This document shows, in pieces, positions 22,354 through 32,904 of a stretch of DNA of 64,000 nucleotides. The translations under genes and the position numbers were made by a program. The stretch comes from Pseudoips prasinana. Taxonomy: Eukaryota; Arthropoda; Insecta; Lepidoptera; Nolidae. The stretch is from contig OX621247.1 in NCBI GenBank assembly GCA_951640165.1, positions 23,410,001 to 23,474,000 of the forward strand. Reading direction: 5' to 3'. Under the pieces are notes generated by a model that was given only the letters and a program-made list of their open reading frames with translations, did not search any database and had not been told where the DNA came from. Every line of letters starts with the position of its first letter. Positions within the stretch are counted from its first letter, which is position 1.

Positions 22354-22685
22354 AGTAATGGAATCAGGCGTTACTTTGCGGAAATCCATACAATCAAAAT
22401 ACAAAATCTAGTAGTATTAATTCCTCTAATTGTCAGTTTAATCATGCCGGGATGTTATTTGAGTCTCATTGAAGCACTCGACGAGTTAGCAGCCCGTGGT
22501 CCGTGGAGGACTAAAAGACGTGTTGGGTATCGTACTAGCGCATGTAATTTGCTTTTGTTTATATTATCCTTCTTGCATGTGCATATTTTTGCGGGTGGGA
22601 GGGCGGTGCAAATTACATCCCGCGCGGCATGATTAAACTGACAATTAGCGGAATTAACACTACATATAGATTTTGTATTTTGATT
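22354..22685. mobile_element. Inverted-repeat element (MITE-like), copy 1
   Basis: The inner parts of the arms, about 22393-22450 and 22624-22683, pair from CAAAATACAAAATCT to GTTTAATCATGCCG. The left arm extends outward through GGAATCAGGCGTTACTTTG; the right arm has lost that outer part. The interior contains GTGTTGGGTATCGTACTAGC and GCGCATGTAATTTGC. The open frame inside (22444-22632) is not a transposase. Confidence 0.7.
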
Positions 22686-23085
22686 TAGTATATTTATTGA
22701 TTCTGAGAATAATGAATATAGACCAAGGATAGATATTTATTTAAATTATTATAATTAAAATTGATTATACTCGATTGATATTTCCATAGTTACAGTTGGA
22801 TTTTTACATCAAATTTACGCTTGACCAAACTTACAAAATTAGAAACCTTGATGCTATAATTTCCATAAGAGGAACGTACGCAATTTGTGGCTAAACTACC
22901 CGCATAGTTGACATCGGCTAGTACAGGCGTGACCATGTAATATGAGGCTATGCACCTTGCGATGGTATGCCATAGTCGGGAGGAATTTATATTAATGGGG
23001 TTGAGTAGATAGAACAACTATAGCTGGTAGTTTATGATGTTAATTAATAGTTTTGGAGTTGGAATATATAGTGTGGATGTGGACA

Positions 23086-23134
23086 AACCAATTTTTGTTG
23101 TTAGTTTACATGGCTAACAACAAAAATTGGTTTG
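23086..23134. repeat. Perfect hairpin, 20-bp arms, at a repeat's truncated end
   Basis: AAACCAATTTTTGTTGTTAG pairs perfectly with its inverted copy at 23115-23134 over a 9-nt loop. The right arm and the sequence after it, to about 23157, are an inverted piece of the surrounding repeat, as comparison with 30150-30190 shows. Confidence 0.85.
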
Positions 23135-23587
23135 AACGAAATCTAGTAAGTAGTTTAATGTACATTATAATTATTTTTTAGTTTTATGATTCTCTTATTT
23201 TAGAAGTTACAGGGGGGGGGACTCATTTTTCCACTTTGGAAGTGTCTCTCGCGCAAACTATTCAGCTAAGAAAAAAAATATACTAGAAACCTCAATATAA
23301 TTTTTGAAGACCTATCCATAGATACCCCACATGTATGGGTACGATGAAAAAAAATCTTTTGTGTTTCTGTTCTATGTATGGGGAACTCCCAAAATTACTT
23401 TTTTTATTTTTGTGTAAAAATCTTAATGCGGTTCACAGAATACATCTACTTACCAAGTTTCAACAGTACAGCTCTTATATTTTCGGAAAAAAGTGACTGT
23501 GACATACGGACGGACAGACGCACAGACAGACAGACATGACGAATCTATAAGGGTTCCGTTTTTTGCCATTTGGCTACGGAACCCTAA
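23135..23587 (-). repeat. GGGTTCCGTA-type interspersed repeat, copy 1
   Basis: Read on the minus strand, the repeat starts TAGGGTTCCGTAGCCAAATG, contains GTCTGTCTGTCTGTGCGTCT, then GAGACACTTCCAAAGTGG, and breaks off near 23086 instead of continuing to the GGCCGGTTTT terminus seen in copy 2. I know this as a very common lepidopteran repeat but cannot assign its class. Confidence 0.7.
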
Positions 23588-23681
23588 AAACATTGGAGTC
23601 GATTGTTACTAGGCTAAAGTCTACGTATAAGATATACGTAGATCTTGGCCTAGCTAAAATGACATAAAATATGTCTAAATA

Positions 23682-23944
23682 TATAATATCCTGGGACATT
23701 ATTCACACACGGTCATCTGATCTCAAACTAAGCAGAGCTTGTACTATGGAAACCAGATAACTGATATACTACATATAATATTTTTCTTTTGTAAATATGT
23801 ATTTACTTATATAGATAATTTACACCCAGACTTAGGACAAACAGACATGTTCATGCACACAAATATCTGTCCCGGGTGGGAATCGAACCCATGTCCTGCG
23901 GTGTGAAATGCAGCGTATCTACGAACCACGCCAGCAGGCCTGTC
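23682..23944 (-). mobile_element. SINE family C, minus-strand copy
   Basis: The copy is full length, with CATCTGATCTCAAACTAAGC in the tail and GGGAATCGAACCC in the head; the head has extra substitutions (GCAGCGTATCTACG). Confidence 0.85.
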
Positions 23945-25065
23945 AAAAACATCACAAAAGCATCATCCACGCGTTATCTTAAAAAAAAACTATTTTCATT
24001 GCTTCATGGTTCACAGTTTAAACTCAGAAGAAAATTTAAAGCAAACAATGCTGGTGCATTCTATTAATTTCCTTGATAAACCTTTTATCAAGTATGGAAC
24101 TAAGTGTTCGACTATGGAATGCGCTGACTATAACAGTGAGAAGTTTACAAAGTGGTGCTCAAGTCCAAATAATTATTATCTGCAGATAATAACCTCACTA
24201 CATCCGTAAGAATGTCTGTAACACAATAATATAAGTGTTTGAACGTATTATGTATGTTACACCACATTACACACATATTTATGTATAAAAAAATATATAA
24301 GTCGGTACACAGTGTACCTGTAAGTACATTGAAAACTGCCCCTCAATAACTCAATTTTCCATTCTTCCATTTGTGTTATAAAAACGCCTCTTTTACACAA
24401 TAATTTTTATTTTAAGGCTATTGAGTGTTTTAATGAACTATACAAATTTTATCTCTATGAAGTAATATTTTTTACTTTCGATACAATATTCCCAGCATAA
24501 TGTTTACCAAAACATTTAGTTTTTTTTATACGTGCTAAACGTGTCAGTAACTAACGCCTAACTAAGTGTTGTATTACACTGACATTCGAAACACTGTTTA
24601 AGTTCTGTATATTAAAATATCTGACCAGTGTGGGTTATGGCGCATGGCGTAAGTTTAAACCCACGTAAATTCTGTAGGTCCTGATTTTGTAATACCTAGT
24701 GGCATAATCATTGACCTACTTACTACACACATGGTTTAAACCCCTCTCCTGAAGTATAAGAGTATTTCATATTAGTGTAAACTATATCTATATGTACATA
24801 CGGGTGTCTCTGGAATTAAAGATTCAAATTAACCAAATTCATATATATAATAAGTTAATCGACATTATATTCAATGTAGGTAGAAGTTACAGACCCTCTC
24901 GCCATAAGTGGAAATTTCATCCTTATCACCTGGATGAATGGTCATCTAGTGCCGTGCGTTTCACAGGAAACTTTTTGCCACTCACTACCGCTCTGTGTTA
25001 ACTGCGGAGGAATTTCCAATCCAGTATGACATGCAAACCTTCTAGAAGCGAGCCTCAACGCTCTT
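23945..25065. other. No recognised gene
   Basis: AT-rich sequence. The short open frames at 23876-24209 start within the SINE and have no domain. Confidence 0.4.
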
Positions 25066-25160
25066 GCGGCTTCTCCGGAGAGTGTCCATTGGCGGCGGTC
25101 ATCACTTACCCGTTTGCCATACAGGTGAGCCACTTGCTCGTTTGCCATCCTATTATATAA
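25066..25160 (+). repeat. Interspersed repeat (GGCGGCGGT type)
   Basis: The sequence TTGGCGGCGGTCATCACTTA and CAGGTGAGCCACTTGCTCG matches the family at 7656-7770. Confidence 0.55.
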
Positions 25161-26099
25161 AGAAGGTAATGTTATAATTATTCCATCTTTCATTCTTTCC
25201 TTTAGGTGTAAAATAATAAAAAAAAATATCGATAGATAATATAAAAATTCTTTATTTTTTCATCAAGGGTAACGTCAAGTATGATTCCGTTGCATGGCAT
25301 ACGTAGTGTAACTCACTAAGATTCAATAAAGACCTCAGCTTTTACCAAAACACCTGTACAACTCCAACCTTCTAAAACAAAACACTGCGTAATACATTGA
25401 ATCACGACCGACATTAAGTAATTCAAAGACCGCCACACTAAATAGTTTAATGGAGTGGGTCTAGTCTAAGAGTCCGTCCAGACATGTTTAGGGACTCGAC
25501 TAGTACTTAACACACCTGTCGAGTTAGTCACGAAGTTAATTGTCTAAATAATTGCGTCGTTGGTGTGTTATCATGTAGATATGGCGTTTTAGTCGGTGCA
25601 GAGTTGGCTAACGTTTAGTGTCTGGAATTTAGTGCTGGCGTTAAAATTCGTTGTGTTTATTACTAGACTGAAGTTCATGTTTTTAGTTAGAGAATACCGT
25701 AATTTTGGCATGTACCATTCATATTTAATTATTATGTTATTTAGTCCAGTACTTTTGTCTTTAAAATGTGTTTTAATTACTTGTTTTCAAAAATAAAAAT
25801 GCAATTTTATCGAGACGCAAGTTTTACGCTTGAGTTATTTTGATACATTATTTGAATAATCAAAGCAAATAAAATCCTTCTAATCAATACCAACGACATA
25901 TAATTAAAACATAATTTTATATTGGACTTGATTCAAATTTTTGTTCGGCTACAATGGCCAGTCTTAATGGAGATTAGTCAACTACGTACGTATTATTGCG
26001 GAAGAGTCTGTATGCAAAAGCAAGTACACTCTCTTTTTCCTCACTCTCATTACTATTCGACACGGGGAGGAACCGAAGTTTGAGTTTTATAATGTACAT
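25161..26099. other. No recognised gene
   Basis: AT-rich sequence with one short open frame at 25596-25796 (+) that has hydrophobic residues but no recognisable family. Confidence 0.4.
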
Positions 26100-26152
26100 A
26101 TCATCATCATAATCATCATATCAACAGAAATACGCCCACTGCCGGACAACGG
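26100..26152 (-). mobile_element. RTE LINE 3' tip
   Basis: TCATCATCATAATCATCATA leads into GCCCACTGCCGGACAACGG, only the last 50 bp of the RTE-type LINE. Confidence 0.7.
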
Positions 26153-26704
26153 TCGAATAAAATTACTTCTGCAAAATCGTTACTTTAGAGGAGAGAGACT
26201 TGAAATGTATGTGTTGATTTTTTCGAACAAAATGATTAATATTGCATACATAATTGAATTCCTAAAAAAATATGTAAAATGTTACACCTGATTTCGTACT
26301 AGACTCATTTCAAATCCCTCTCCTCTCATCGAACAATCCAGGTTTCATAGAAAGCGTTCTTAACAAACTTTTACCTGACATTCTTAACTTTGTTTCTGTC
26401 TAGTGTTTCTCTCTAACGGTCTCTTATATAATACAGAACCCTTCACTTTGATCTCGAGTCTTTACTATGACTTCCCTATTGTCAGTTAGTGCATGCCAAT
26501 CCAATTAATATGATATTGAAGACCAATAAATGCATGACTCACTCGACAAACCTTTAACTTATGATGATATACAGTATAGTTACCTGTAAATAATCTATAG
26601 CCTCTCATTACGATAGAGCTTATAATATTATATTCGAAAAACGTCGATTTGAAAATAAATCAGTTTCATTGGACAACAACAACTTACTTGCAGCAATTAG
26701 AAAT
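26153..26704. other. No recognised gene
   Basis: AT-rich sequence; nothing matched elsewhere in the window. Confidence 0.4.
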
Positions 26705-26940
26705 TAGGCGCTCATAGCTAGAAGCTCTCACTGGTCCGTAAGTGATCGGCGAGGTTAAGCAACTAGGCTCGCGGTCAGTCCAAAGATGGGTGACCATAAA
26801 AGTGGTTTGATAACTGAGCGTCTCCGTGCTTCGGAGGGCACGTTAAGTTGTCGGTCCCGGTTGTAGTCATTAGAAAAAAGTAGTTACGTCAGAGGCCTAC
26901 TGGGCGGCTTGAACAACTCGGAAATAAACAAGCAAGCAAT
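26705..26940 (+). mobile_element. 5S rRNA-headed SINE, copy 1
   Basis: Positions 26734-26795 (GTCCGTAAGTGATCGGCGAG, GTTAAGCAACTAGGCTCGCG, then GATGGGTGACC) follow the middle and 3' part of insect 5S rRNA, including its internal-promoter region. The body holds GTGCTTCGGAGGGCACGTTA, GTCGGTCCCGG and GGCCTACTGGGCGGCTTGAA. This identifies a 5S-derived (SINE3-type) retroposon rather than a 5S gene, because the 5' half of 5S is missing. Confidence 0.75.
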
Positions 26941-27179
26941 TAGAAGTGGTCGCACTTCAATTCCTTAGATTTCTTTGCATATTTACATTCACGACAATCA
27001 AATAATAGCATGTTTACTACATTACTACATTACTGGTCGTATTACAAAGAGGCGTTAACGATTAAAGTTAAAGAAAAAACACTTCTTTGAAATTATTGAA
27101 CGTTATGAAAAAGGACAATAAGATTGAAGAATATTTTGTGATAACAACAAAGACTTAATTTATTTATTATATCAATAAT

Positions 27180-27385
27180 GTATTTTATACTACTGCAACG
27201 GCAAGCAGGCATATGTCCCATTTGATGGTAACCGGTCATCGAAGCCATCTGATACACAAGACATTCCACACGAGCCTTCCCATATCCCCGATGTTGTCGC
27301 CTTTGCTACCATACTCACACCTAGCTCGTGTGAGTAATGGGCAATGGCGACAACATCAGCAAAATAAAGAATAATAATACAATCT
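27180..27385 (-). repeat. Decayed interspersed repeat with an internal fold-back
   Basis: CAACGGCAAGCAGGCATATG through GATGGTAACCGG is a minus-strand piece of a repeat pattern common in Lepidoptera. Positions 27291-27358 form an imperfect hairpin whose outer arms, GATGTTGTCGCC and GGCGACAACATC, pair perfectly. Confidence 0.5.
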
Positions 27386-27495
27386 ATCATCATTATATCA
27401 GCCGAAAGACGCCCATTGCAGGACAAAGGCCTCCCCAAAAGATCTCCACAATTTCCGGTCTTGCGCTATCCGCATTCAGCGACTTCCAATGCAAT
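27386..27495 (-). mobile_element. RTE LINE 3' end fragment
   Basis: The text GCCGAAAGACGCCCATTGCA, GGACAAAGGCCTCCCC and CCGGTCTTGCGCTATCCGC matches the RTE fragment at 20331-20470. Confidence 0.75.
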
Positions 27496-27943
27496 TAATT
27501 CAAGTGAATAGCAGTAAGGTGGAGGAACTTCTCCAGTCAAGCTGCTCATAGAACGAAAGAACGCTGTTCTCTTGTACATCGGCTTTTGATTACACCTTGC
27601 CTAAAGAACCAAAAGCAACTCAGACAAACACTTGGAGTTAAACTATAATAACAATCGGCCTCCAGTAAATTATTGCGAAACTTATCATAGTTAACTTAAT
27701 GTTACAAAATAACAGAGCTTACAAGCATCATCTAGGTATTGTTCAATACCTAGATAGAATAGAAGGTATTTGGACAATCTTCGTTTTATACCCATCCCTG
27801 TTTACCAAAAACATAAATAAGGAGATATTTGTTGTTAATACCGACAGAAAGATGTTTTTTTTTTATAATACGTACCTATTTTGTGCGATTAAAAGACTAA
27901 TGAATGAACGAATTAGTAGTTTATTTCCATATTTATAAGAGGC
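27496..27943. other. No recognised gene; one perfect hairpin
   Basis: ATCTAGGTATTG-TT-CAATACCTAGAT lies at 27730-27755. The open frame at 27699-27938 spans this hairpin and has no domain. Confidence 0.45.
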
Positions 27944-28080
27944 CTAGCTGTGCCCGGCGGTTATACCCACGTTAAACTTTGTAAATTATAGCCTATGTGT
28001 TAATGACACCCTGTCAGCTAACTCCATACCCAATTTTATAAAAATCGCCCCTGCCTTTGGCCTTTATAATATTAGTGTGA
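27944..28080 (-). mobile_element. Short Helitron derivative
   Basis: The 3' terminus CTAG is at 27944-27947 and is followed inward by CTGTGCCCGGCGGTTATACC. The 5' terminus (minus strand) starts TCACACTAATATTATAAAGG at 28080. The 3' flanking base is not the expected A on the plus strand, probably a later change. Confidence 0.7.
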
Positions 28081-28176
28081 TATTACATAACACAATCAAT
28101 TGTTACAGACGTTGGTTGGACATTAAATAATTAGCTAGCTAGGAAAGCACTCCTAGCTAGGTAAAATATAAATAAT

Positions 28177-28240
28177 TATAATATCCTGGGCCATTATTCA
28201 CACACGGCCATCTGATCCCAAACTAAGCAGAGCTTGTATA

Positions 28241-28326
<86 letters not shown>

Positions 28327-28453
28327 CTTATTTCATCATCAGTCATTAAAATTAATGACCCAGACAAGCAGACACACAAATTTTTGTCCTGGGTGGGAAT
28401 CGAACCCACGTCCTCCGGCGTGAAAAGCAAGCATTAGCCAACTACGCCCGTCA
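28177..28453 (-). mobile_element. SINE family C copy holding a (TA)n expansion
   Basis: Both ends of the element are intact (CATCTGATCCCAAACTAAGC and GGGAATCGAACCC), but the centre between the tail and GACCCAGACAAGCAG is replaced by a (TA)n tract at 28236-28322. Confidence 0.8.
28236..28322. repeat. (TA)n microsatellite inside a SINE C
   Basis: A TA tract of about 87 bp with one interruption (CA near 28259). Confidence 0.95.
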
Positions 28454-28807
28454 AATAAGATTAAGAATAAGTTTTAAATAGAACGAGAACTGTTGATTGG
28501 CCGTGTTAGTACCAAGACGACTAGTCCTTACGAGGTAATAAAATAATTATAGACAAGCATTCTTTAGAACTATCGGGTTAGTTGGTTTTATTGTACAGCT
28601 TTATTGCTAGTAGTTACGTTGAAGTAGTTGAAGTGACATAATAAAACTTGAATCCATGACAGACAAGGGATGGCGTTGGTTTAAATGTTTATAGATTTAT
28701 TTTTCATAGATATGAAGCCGATTTTGTGAACTTTATGGACTTAGATGAATATAATTTTACTGTGAATATAGTTTTACCCAGACATTTTAAATTTAGTAAT
28801 TTTAGCA
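28454..28807. other. No recognised feature
   Basis: AT-rich sequence without a coding signal. Confidence 0.4.
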
Positions 28808-29135
28808 GACAAATATCATCACCCCATCTCATCCCGTAGGGGGCACAGAAGTCAACCCGAGGGTGTGTCTACCAGAAGACGGGCAGCAGCATCTCTCTAA
28901 GTACTATGACTTATTAGAGCAACTTACTGTCTCCAATACCTTGTGGCTGTAGGCTGGGTGGGGACAAGAACCCGCCACAGGTGGGGGTCATGGTGGGAAG
29001 CGAGCTCGCCACCTCGTACCATCATATTGCGATCGCCAACCCGTCTGCCAAGCGTGGCAATTATGGCCTATCTCCTATATATATGGCTTTTGTCCAGCAA
29101 TGGACTTTTTACAGCTGTTACGATGATGATGAATT
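28808..29135 (+). mobile_element. LINE 3' end (type 2), longer copy
   Basis: The fragment runs from CATCTCATCCCGTAGGGGGC through GCGATCGCCAACCCGTCTGC to GTCCAGCAATGGAC and an ATGATGATGA tail. The two open frames across it are decayed repeat sequence. Confidence 0.7.
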
Positions 29136-29235
29136 TTATTCAAGAACCCTTGTTACCGCGAACTTCCTGTCAGTAGAATCAATTAACTGCTGAGGTATTC
29201 CCAACCTTTAAAAAACGAGCCTATTATTTTCTTAA

Positions 29236-29345
29236 AGGATGGCAATACCCTTGCAGCCCCTTTAACGTTGCGAGTACAAGGGAAGCGGCAATCACTTACC
29301 ATCAGGTGACCAACTTGTTAGTTTATCTTGCTATTCCTACAAAAA
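29236..29345 (+). repeat. Interspersed repeat (GGGCGGCGGT type), decayed
   Basis: GGATGGCAATACCCTTGCAG, GCGGCAATCACTTACCATCA and GGTGACCAACTTGTTAG follow the order of 7656-7770. Confidence 0.55.
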
Positions 29346-29710
29346 ATACTCAAGTATCTAATACTACCAGCTCATACCCGATATCTGATCATGGCTAAGA
29401 GGACCGAACACGGTGTATGCCTAAAGGTGCTGCTTAAAGGTGATGGAGTCTGCGTGGTTAGTATGAAACTCCAGGACTTGGGTAACTCATATGGTAAAGG
29501 TGGTACATAGTTACTGGGATAAATATACAAAATTACGTCTCAGTGGCAGCAGAAGAAGAAACGTAAACGATATGATAAAATGCTAGTACATAACTCAACG
29601 AAGTCTTATATATGGAAATACGTGATAGAGTCCTTGTCCTATAATGAAGCATTATAGGACAATATAAGGGAAATATACACATAACGTGATAATGTTAGTA
29701 GGTACATGTC
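29346..29710. other. No recognised gene; one perfect hairpin
   Basis: TTGTCCTATAATG pairs perfectly with CATTATAGGACAA over a 3-nt loop at 29634-29662. An open frame at 29328-29510 has no known domain. Confidence 0.45.
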
Positions 29711-30314
29711 TTTTTAGGGTTCCGTAGCCAAATGGCAAAAAACGGAACCCTTATAGATTCGTCATGTCTGTCTGTCTGTCCGTCCGTATGTCACAGCCAA
29801 TTTTTCCGAAATTATAAGAGCTGTACTGTTTAAACTTGGTAAGTAGATGTATTCTGTAAACTGCATTAATTTTTTTTATTAAAAATATAAAAAGAACAAT
29901 AATTTTGGGGGTTCCCCATATATAGAACTGAAACTCAATTTTTTTTTCTTCGTACCCATACATGAGGGGATTCTATGGATAGGTCTTCAAAATTGATATA
30001 GAGGTTTCTAATATCATTTTTTTCTAAACTGAATAGTTTGCGCGAGAGACACTTCCAAAGTGGTGAAATGAGTGTCCCTCCCCCTGTAACTTCTAAAATA
30101 AGAGAATGATAAAACTAAAAAATATATGATGTACATTACCATACAAACTAACAACGAAAATTGGTTTGAACGAAATCTAGTAAGTAGTTTTTTTTTATAC
30201 GTCATAAATCGTAAACCGTAAGGAAAGGTAAATTTTTCATTGAATCAACTGAAATAATGGCTGCTACGGAACCCTTCATGGGCGAGTCCGACTCGCACTT
30301 GGCCGGTTTTTTTT
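29711..30314 (+). repeat. GGGTTCCGTA-type interspersed repeat, copy 2, full length
   Basis: The repeat runs from TTTTTAGGGTTCCGTAGCC through GTCTGTCTGTCTGTCCGTCC and GAGACACTTCCAAAGTGG to GAGTCCGACTCGCACTTGGC and GGTTTTTTTT. It is the reference for interpreting copy 1 at 23.1-23.6 kb. No long frame or long terminal repeat is present. Confidence 0.75.
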
Positions 30315-32098
30315 CAATTTGTGACTTTTGAAACAATCATATAATCGTAAGCTTATAGCCTAAATGTCAGGTAATAAATGTTGATAAATAAAGTACTTGT
30401 ATATATGTATGATATGTACTTACCTGAACACTCTAATTCCAATATATATCCTAATAAAATATAAGAAGGTAACAAAATAGCAATCGAACAGTGTTATATT
30501 ATGTAACCGATACTTGAAGGGACTATAATATTACCAATCGTTGACCGAAGTGTTGAAATAAAATCGTTGCATAAGTTCTACCACAGATGCAGAGTATTGT
30601 AGTGTAGATCGGATAGGTTAACAGTACAAAATACGACATGCAAAACGGAAACATTGACATACATTTTTACGATTACTTATTGTACTCGTAATATTGTAAT
30701 GCTTAAGATATTTTAGATTACCTCAAAATATTTCAGTCATGTTGTTCATTTCCTGACGAATTGGAGTATGGTAATGCAATTGTGGTTAACCAGAAGTCAC
30801 CGTTAACCCAGTAATTTAAAATTATTTCAATGTTAAGCAACTTTAATAATAAATCGTGAAATTAGCAGGTACAAAAAACTTTAAATAGATGTACATATAT
30901 ATATATATATACCGAGTAAAGCTTACATGTCATGGACTTCTCTTGGGCCCGGAGAAAGTGCTATGCCCCCATTCCTCTTAGGCCACATGCCCTAAGAGGA
31001 AGTTTGTGCTTACCTAAATCTAAGAAAATATTTCAAAACTGGCTCTCAAGCTCTCTTTGTAGCACGAAATAAAAAAAAATACAAACAAAGCTCATCTAGC
31101 CTCAAATCTGTTTCAATTGACCTTCTTCACTTTAAAATGACAGCTGTCCAAATTAAAGCTATTATTGTTGATTTTGTTCAAGTATCAATCAATTCATGGC
31201 GCTATTAGATATTTCTTTTGGAGTTGTTTATTTGTAAGTATATTTTAATAATAAATCCTATTTTTAATAAATCTATGGGTTGTGATTATATAATTTATTA
31301 TATGTATTTAAAATGCAAATATCTGTATTTACAAAGAGTAATTCATCACTGACGGAGAAAAGTTTATTTAAATATGCCTTGTATGAGTCTACAGAAAACG
31401 GTGCAAAGTATCCGTTTATAAACAAATACGAACTGGCAACGAAGCATTGCGACTGGCTAAGCTTATCACGCCACCACGACGATCATTGCGCTAGAAGCCC
31501 GAACTCGTTCTCCAACTATGAATATATTACATAAAAATTATTAAAACGATTTCAGAAAACATATTCAGTGTTACAGAAATTTAAATGAAATATCTTGATT
31601 TAACCTATTTCTAACTTTAAACCAACTGTCTTAGAATTATAAGGTTACTTTTTTATCAAAATATTATGTGAAAGTCAAATTAGTAAAGTTATTTGAAAAC
31701 TTCCCATTTGTTAGAGCAACTTCTACAGCCGAGCGAAAGGGCGGCGATTTGATGGAGGGATCGCAATTAAACCGACCACTCGATAACGAGAGGCTACGAT
31801 GCGCGCGCGCCTACTACGGCATTTTGTACCAATCAATTATACCTATTTTAATACAACAGTTTTTAATGTCCACCGTGCTAGATTTTATTAAAAAATCCTA
31901 AATACTCCCACAGACTTAGGTACCCATTACTATAATTTTGAAGACATGCGTGCGCTTGACACTATATTAAGCTGTAACTTCATTTCCTTATTTTTAACCT
32001 TCCAGAATAGATTAATATTTTTTATAAATTTCTTATTGGCAGTTTACTCATTGACTTTAGCAATTTTGTGTAATTTCTAAGCAAAGATTGCAAAGAAT
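30315..32098. other. Mostly AT-rich; GC-richer island at 31720-31835
   Basis: A short (TA)n tract lies at 30894-30910 and a perfect hairpin with 11-bp arms (TTCCTCTTAGG) at 30972-31001. The island around 31725-31830 (GAAAGGGCGGCGATTTGATG, GCGCGCGCGCC) stands out in composition and could be an unrecognised exon or promoter. The frame through it (31668-31901, +) has no known domain. Another domain-less frame is at 31313-31534 (+). Confidence 0.35.
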
Positions 32099-32281
32099 GA
32101 CACTAATATTATAAATGCGAAAGTTTGTGACTGTGTCAGTGTGTATGTTTGTTACTTCTTCAAGTCTAAACGGCTGGAGCGATTTTAATAAAATTTGGTA
32201 TGGAGTTAGCTGGACCTTGGATTAACACATAGGCTATAATTTATAAAGTTTAACGCGGGCAAAACCGCGGGGCACAGCTTG
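32099..32281 (+). mobile_element. Short Helitron derivative, plus strand
   Basis: The 5' part ACACTAATATTATAAATGCG, then AAGTTTGTGACTGTG, continues to AGCGATTTTAATAAAATTTG and ends GCGGGCAAAACCGCGGGGCA with CAGCTTG, a mutated CAGCTAG terminus. It belongs to the family of 27944-28080. Confidence 0.7.
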
Positions 32282-32401
32282 TTTAGAATATTTAGAAATA
32301 TATAATTAAAGCAAATATTCATCCAATAATGTCACGATGGAGCACAATGAAACTGCTTAATGCCGGATTCAGATAGAAGGGTGATATTCAGGTAGGCGGA
32401 T

Positions 32402-32648
32402 CAGGGGACCTACCACCTAAGTCGCCGATCATTGTGATCGGATTGGCGTTCAAATATATGAAGGTTCAAAATGACTGTATCATTAGTTCAATTGGCTTCT
32501 ATGAGCACATGTGTCGTCATAAATGGTCCAGAAACGATTTTCAATGTTGAAGCCGATTGAACGAATGATATAGTCATTTTTCACTTTCATTTATTTGTAC
32601 GCCGATCACGATCACGATGATTGGTGACTTAGGCAGTAGGTCCCCAGG
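32402..32648. mobile_element. Inverted-repeat element (MITE-like) with about 95-bp arms
   Basis: The left arm, GGGGACCTACCACCTAAGTC onward to TTCAATTGGCTTC, pairs with the right arm ending GACTTAGGCAGTAGGTCCCC at roughly 85-90% by eye. No clear target duplication and no frame for a transposase are visible. It ends only about 7 bp from the AATAAA of the candidate gene that follows. Confidence 0.75.
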
Positions 32649-32654
32649 ACTAGT

Positions 32655-32660
32655 TTATTA
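32655..32660 (-). terminator. Candidate polyadenylation signal AATAAA
   Basis: On the minus strand the text GTGGTAATAAACTAG lies about 100 bp downstream of the stop of the cysteine-rich frame. It is a canonical hexamer, but such hexamers are frequent in AT-rich DNA. Confidence 0.35.
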
Positions 32661-32763
32661 CCACGAAACAGCACGGAGTTAAACTCGTCAAGACAAACGT
32701 CAAATCCGCGGCGCTTAACCGATGCAGACACCATGGCTTGTCTGCGGGTCGAGCGCCACATCC

Positions 32764-32886
32764 TCACAAGCAAATCTTGGTGCAGCACGTGTAAATTGTT
32801 ATGCAGGGACAGAGGCATCCACCGCCGCAGGGACCGCAACAACCACCACAAAGTCCGCACGTGGTCTCAGTGCACCCTACAAGCAT
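32764..32886 (-). CDS. Candidate 40-residue cysteine-rich microprotein
   Basis: This short minus-strand frame begins ATGCTTGTAGGG and ends TTGTGA. Of its 40 residues, twelve are cysteine (5, 10, 13, 16, 17, 20, 24, 26, 28, 34, 35, 39) and nine are glycine. The core reads CGGCCGPCGGGC, followed by CPCITIYTCC. CGPC-type repeats are known from Drosophila Mst(3)CGP male-germline sperm proteins, and dense cysteines also occur in metallothionein-like peptides, so a structural or metal-binding role is possible; this is resemblance of composition, not shown homology. The frame sits in a GC-rich patch (about 32690-32890) inside AT-rich DNA, and an AATAAA lies downstream at 32655-32660. An alternative start through splicing at CTTGTAG/GGTGC cannot be excluded. 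A longer overlapping frame on the same strand (32612-32860) runs into the adjacent MITE arm and is less convincing. It could be a spurious frame. Confidence 0.4.
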   Translation of the reverse strand: MLVGCTETTCGLCGGCCGPCGGGCLCPCITIYTCCTKICL

Positions 32887-32904
32887 ACTAATACGTCATC
32901 ATAG

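Noticed and set aside
26734..26795. 5S rRNA gene
   Set aside because: Only the middle and 3' part of 5S is present, with changes, followed by a repeat body found elsewhere in the window.
32612..32860. An 82-codon minus-strand frame overlapping the cysteine-rich candidate
   Set aside because: It reads the same GC-rich DNA in another frame and runs into the arm of the adjacent MITE; no family resemblance is convincing.
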